A DNA stretch of 9,285 nucleotides from Flavimaricola sp. (GTDB lineage Bacteria; Pseudomonadota; Alphaproteobacteria; Rhodobacterales; Rhodobacteraceae), in NCBI GenBank assembly GCA_023300365.1, contig JALZWD010000295.1, positions 1 through 9,285 on the forward strand, given 5' to 3'. Positions 6,364 to 9,285 of the stretch are shown in pieces. The first letter of the stretch is position 1. Every line of letters starts with the position of its first letter. Made by a program: the position numbers and the translations under genes. Below the pieces are notes generated by a model, which saw nothing but the letters and a program-made list of their open reading frames with translations, made no database searches and had not been told where the DNA came from.

Positions 6364-7311
6364 ATGGCGTTTAACCAACCACTTGGCGGGCAGGAGATGG
6401 CGCGGTTTTCGGGGCCTGCGACGATGATGCGATTGCCGACGCAAGAGACCGCCGAGGGGCTGGATGCCTGTTTTGTGGGGGTCCCAATGGATATTGGCGC
6501 CTCGAACCGTTCGGGGACGCGCATGGGGCCGCGGCAAATCCGTGATGAGAGCCGGATGATGCGGCCCTTTAATATGGGCACCGGCGCGCGGCCTTTTTCC
6601 AAGATGCAGGTGGCCGATATTGGCGATGTGGCGATCAATTCGTTTAACCTGATCAAGACGGCGGATATTATTACCGAGAGTTATGCGGAGATTTTGAAGC
6701 ATGATGTGGTGCCGTTGACCCTTGGGGGGGATCACACGCTGACCTATCCAGTGTTGCGGGCGATTGCGGCCAAGCATGGGCCTGTGGCTTTGATCCATGT
6801 GGATGCCCATGCGGATACGTCGGATGATATGTTTGGCGAGCCGATTGCCCATGGGACGCCGTTTCGCCGGGCCTATGAGGACGGTTTGTTGATCAATGAC
6901 AAGGTTTGGCAGATTGGTTTGCGGGGCACGGGGTATAGCCCTGAGGATTATGATTGGGGGCGCAGTAAGGGGTGGACCGTGGTGCAGGCCGAGGCGTGTT
7001 GGCACAAGTCGCTTGCGCCATTGATGGAGGAGGTTCGGGCCAAGATTGGGCCACAGACGCCGGTTTACATCAGCTATGATATCGACAGTTTGGATCCGGC
7101 CTATGCGCCCGGTACGGGCACGGTTGAGATCGGTGGTTTGACCACCATTCAGGCGCTTGAGATTATTCGCGGCTGTGCGGGCCTGAATGTGGTGGGTGGT
7201 GATCTGGTTGAGGTGGCACCGCCCTATGATTTGGCGGGGAACACGGCGTTGATTGGGGCGAACCTGTTGTTTGAGATGCTGTGTGTTTTGCCCAAGTGTT
7301 TGGCGGATTAG
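6364..7311 (+). CDS. Ureohydrolase, agmatinase/guanidinobutyrase type
   Basis: The 315-residue enzyme belongs to the arginase/agmatinase family, which uses a two-manganese centre to split a guanidino compound into urea and an amine. All metal-ligand motifs are visible: GGDH at 121-124, HVDAHAD at 145-151 (Asp147, His149, Asp151) and SYDIDSLDP at 237-245 (Asp239, Asp241). PGTGTVEIGGLT follows at 249-260, and the family C-terminus GDLVEVAPPYD is present. The segment AHGTPFRRA at 162-170 differs from the HGTMF of E. coli SpeB, so guanidinobutyrate or another guanidino acid is as plausible as agmatine. The ATG at 6364 has AGGAG 8 nt before it; an in-frame TTG at 6334 is rejected. The gene is co-directional with the ThDP/CoA-transferase pair but set apart by hairpins, so it is probably its own transcription unit. 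Its stop codon overlaps that of the facing HyuA-HyuB gene. Confidence 0.88.
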   Translation: MAFNQPLGGQEMARFSGPATMMRLPTQETAEGLDACFVGVPMDIGASNRSGTRMGPRQIRDESRMMRPFNMGTGARPFSKMQVADIGDVAINSFNLIKTADIITESYAEILKHDVVPLTLGGDHTLTYPVLRAIAAKHGPVALIHVDAHADTSDDMFGEPIAHGTPFRRAYEDGLLINDKVWQIGLRGTGYSPEDYDWGRSKGWTVVQAEACWHKSLAPLMEEVRAKIGPQTPVYISYDIDSLDPAYAPGTGTVEIGGLTTIQALEIIRGCAGLNVVGGDLVEVAPPYDLAGNTALIGANLLFEMLCVLPKCLAD

Positions 7312-7328
7312 GGCGCGCCATATCCGCC
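7302..7328. repeat. Inverted repeat across two convergent stop codons
   Basis: GGCGGAT (7302-7308) and ATCCGCC (7322-7328) form a perfect 7-bp dyad, enclosing the 8-nt palindrome GGCGCGCC (7312-7319). The dyad covers the TAG of the ureohydrolase gene and the TAA of the HyuA-HyuB gene. It could serve as a shared 3' hairpin for both transcripts, although neither side has a T-tract. Confidence 0.4.
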
Positions 7329-9285
7329 GCCGCCGGGGGTTTTCATCACGAAGATATCGCCCGGCATCATTTGGGTTTGGTCGTTGCCTTTAAGGCGCTC
7401 AATGCTGCCGTCTGTCCGCTCGACCGAGTTTTCGCCAATGCCGCCGGGTGCCCCGCCCGCCATGCCGTGAGGGGCCAGGATGCGGTGGGACGTGAGGGTG
7501 GTGGCGGTCATTTCTTCGAGGAACCTGAGGCGACGGGTAATACCGTCACCGCCCATGTGCCGCCCTTTGCCGCCTGAATCCGTGCGGATCGAGAAGGATT
7601 CGAGGCGGAGGGGGAAGCGGGTTTCCAACACCTCGGGATCGGTCATCAGCGTGTTGGTCATGTGGCTGTGGACCGCGGATGCGCCGTTGAAATTGGGGCC
7701 TGCGCCTGTGCCACCGCAGATGGTTTCATAGTTTTGATAGGTTTCGTTGCCGTAGACGAAATTATTGGTGGTGCCTTGCGATCCGGCGATCACCCCAAGG
7801 GCGCCGTAGAGCGTGTCGCAGATGGATTGGCTGACTTCGGTGTTGCCCGAGATGACGGCCGCCGGATATTTGGGATTAATCATCGAGCCTTCGGGGATGA
7901 TGATATTGAGCGGTTTGAGGCAGCCTTCGTTCATTGGAATGTCGGCGCCGACCATGGTGCGGAAGACATAAAGCACCACGGCGCGGCAGACGGCGCGCGG
8001 GGCGTTGTAGTTGTATTTGTCTTGTGGCGAGGTGCCCGTGAAATCGATGGTGGCGGAGCGTGCGGCTTGATCGACGCTGATCCGCACCTTGATCTTGGCA
8101 CCGCTGTCCATAGGATAGGTAAAGTCACAGTCGGTCAGCACATCAAGGACACGGCGCACGCTTTCTTCGGCGTTGTCTTGGACGTGGCTCATATAGGCGT
8201 GGATCGTATCGGTGCCGTATTGGCGCGTGATCTTTTGCAGCTCAGACATGCCAGTGGCGTTGGCTGCGACTTGGGCCGACAGGTCAGCCATATTTTCGGG
8301 AATATTGCGGCAAGGATAGGGGCCGCTGGCGAGGATGGCGCGGGCCTCTGCGTCGCGCAGGGTGCCTTGATCAACCAGCAAGAAATTGTCGATCAACACC
8401 CCTTCCTCGTCAATATGCGTGCTGTCGGGCGGGGCCGATCCAGGTGTTTTGCCGCCGATGTCTGCCTGATGGCCCCGGCTGGCGACGGTATAGAGGATGC
8501 GCGTGCCGGCATCGTCAAATACGGGCGTGATAACGGTGACGTCGGGCAGGTGTGTGCCGCCGTTATAGGGGTTGTTCATCATAAACACATCGCCGGGGCG
8601 GATTTTGCCGGCGTTGGCATCAAGGATTGTGCGCACGCTTTCGGACATAGAGCCAAGGTGCACGGGCACATGCGGCGCGTTGGCGACAAGATCGCCGTGT
8701 TGGTCAAAGATGGCGCACGAAAAGTCCATGCGTTCTTTGATATTCACCGAATAGGCGGTGTTGGCCAACGTGGCGCCCATCTGTTCGGCGATCGACATGA
8801 ACAGGTTGTTAAACACCTCGAGCATGACCGGATCGACGGATGTTCCGACGGCCAAATCGCGCGCGATTGGGGTGATGCGGCGCAAAACGAGGTTGCCGCC
8901 CGCCGCGCATTCGGCCTGCCAGCCGTCTTCGATGATATTGGTGCCCGTGGGCTCGGCAAGGATCGCGGGGCCAGTGAGGGTGTCGCCCAAGGCAAGATGC
9001 GCGCGGTTGACGAGGGGGACGTTGGTCCATTCCCCACCTGTGAACATTTTGGCGGTTTGGTCGGCACGGTCCTCGGGCGTGATGTGCATATCGACGCTTT
9101 CACCGGTTTGGCCTACGGCTTCGACGGTGAGGATGTCGATGACAAGCTGGTCGTATGTGGGGACAAAGCCAAACCGGGTGGCGTGGGCGGTATCAAAGGC
9201 CTGCTGCATTGTGGTGGCGTCACAGAAGGGCACTTCGAGGGTTTGGTGGGCGCCACTGGTGCGGATATGGGCGGTTTTGATGAGG
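7308..9285 (-). CDS. HyuA-HyuB fusion, 5-oxoprolinase/hydantoinase family, C-terminal half (5' end beyond window)
   Basis: The family hydrolyses cyclic amides such as 5-oxoproline or hydantoins, with ATP used by the HyuA part. The frame is open to the right edge: 17 codons precede the GTG at 9233, so that GTG is an internal valine and 658 residues are visible. The first ~140 residues are the end of HyuA, with TGPAILAEPTGTNIIEDGW near 104-122 and GNLVLRRI near 130-137. The complete HyuB module follows from about residue 151: DPVMLEVFNNLFMSIAEQMG, then SVNIKERMDFSCAIF at 179-193 and LVANAPHVPVHLGSMSESV at 199-217. It ends with the glycine-rich TPGGGGYGAP tail. The FMSIAEQMG and NIKERxDFSCA patterns match fused 5-oxoprolinases best, although substrate cannot be read from this. 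The gene is convergent with the ureohydrolase and shares 4 bp with it at the stops. Confidence 0.88.
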   Translation of the reverse strand, partial: LIKTAHIRTSGAHQTLEVPFCDATTMQQAFDTAHATRFGFVPTYDQLVIDILTVEAVGQTGESVDMHITPEDRADQTAKMFTGGEWTNVPLVNRAHLALGDTLTGPAILAEPTGTNIIEDGWQAECAAGGNLVLRRITPIARDLAVGTSVDPVMLEVFNNLFMSIAEQMGATLANTAYSVNIKERMDFSCAIFDQHGDLVANAPHVPVHLGSMSESVRTILDANAGKIRPGDVFMMNNPYNGGTHLPDVTVITPVFDDAGTRILYTVASRGHQADIGGKTPGSAPPDSTHIDEEGVLIDNFLLVDQGTLRDAEARAILASGPYPCRNIPENMADLSAQVAANATGMSELQKITRQYGTDTIHAYMSHVQDNAEESVRRVLDVLTDCDFTYPMDSGAKIKVRISVDQAARSATIDFTGTSPQDKYNYNAPRAVCRAVVLYVFRTMVGADIPMNEGCLKPLNIIIPEGSMINPKYPAAVISGNTEVSQSICDTLYGALGVIAGSQGTTNNFVYGNETYQNYETICGGTGAGPNFNGASAVHSHMTNTLMTDPEVLETRFPLRLESFSIRTDSGGKGRHMGGDGITRRLRFLEEMTATTLTSHRILAPHGMAGGAPGGIGENSVERTDGSIERLKGNDQTQMMPGDIFVMKTPGGGGYGAP

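Noticed and set aside
6027..6374. 115-codon open frame across the end of the CoA-transferase and the gap
   Set aside because: It begins deep inside the CoA-transferase in another frame, runs through hairpin DNA and has no recognisable protein features.
9231..9233. GTG as the true start of a stand-alone HyuB
   Set aside because: The frame stays open to the window edge, and the residues after it belong to the HyuA C-terminus, so the codon is internal.

Overview
The window looks like a chromosomal segment of an alphaproteobacterium, most likely a member of the Rhodobacteraceae (Roseobacter group). The basis is the GC-rich coding style, the gene set (TTC38-like TPR protein, OpgC, Tat-type OpgG/D, 5-oxoprolinase-type HyuA-HyuB fusion) and an intergenic motif resembling a repeat I remember from that family. 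This placement is inference; no rRNA or other phylogenetic marker is present. Coding density is high, and I see no mobile element, tRNA, rRNA or CRISPR array.

Left block (1-3028, minus strand): three tightly packed genes read right to left. A TTC38-like TPR protein is followed after 3 nt by opgC, a membrane acyltransferase that decorates osmoregulated periplasmic glucans. opgC overlaps by an ATGA junction the start of a Tat-exported glucan biosynthesis protein of the OpgG/OpgD family, which runs off the left edge. Together they look like one envelope-glucan operon with the TPR protein as an extra first gene.

Central divergent region (3029-3372): 344 nt separate the TPR gene from the rightward genes. 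It holds a 14-nt near-palindrome, a GntR/FadR-like half-site palindrome, and a GC-rich hairpin just upstream of the ribosome binding site of the next gene.

Right-hand block (3373-7311, plus strand): an acetolactate-synthase-like ThDP enzyme overlaps by 17 nt a CaiB/BaiF-type (family III) CoA-transferase, so the two are probably translationally coupled and work in one pathway. The substrate cannot be told from sequence alone. After a 194-nt gap filled with hairpins and a probable Rhodobacteraceae intergenic repeat comes a Mn-dependent ureohydrolase (agmatinase/guanidinobutyrase type).

Right edge (7308-9285, minus strand): the C-terminal half of a fused HyuA-HyuB protein (5-oxoprolinase/hydantoinase family) faces the ureohydrolase. 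Their stop codons overlap by 4 bp, and an inverted repeat lies across both stops. The most intriguing candidate systems are the coupled ThDP enzyme/CoA-transferase pair, whose joint reaction I cannot assign, and the TPR-opgC-opgG arrangement.
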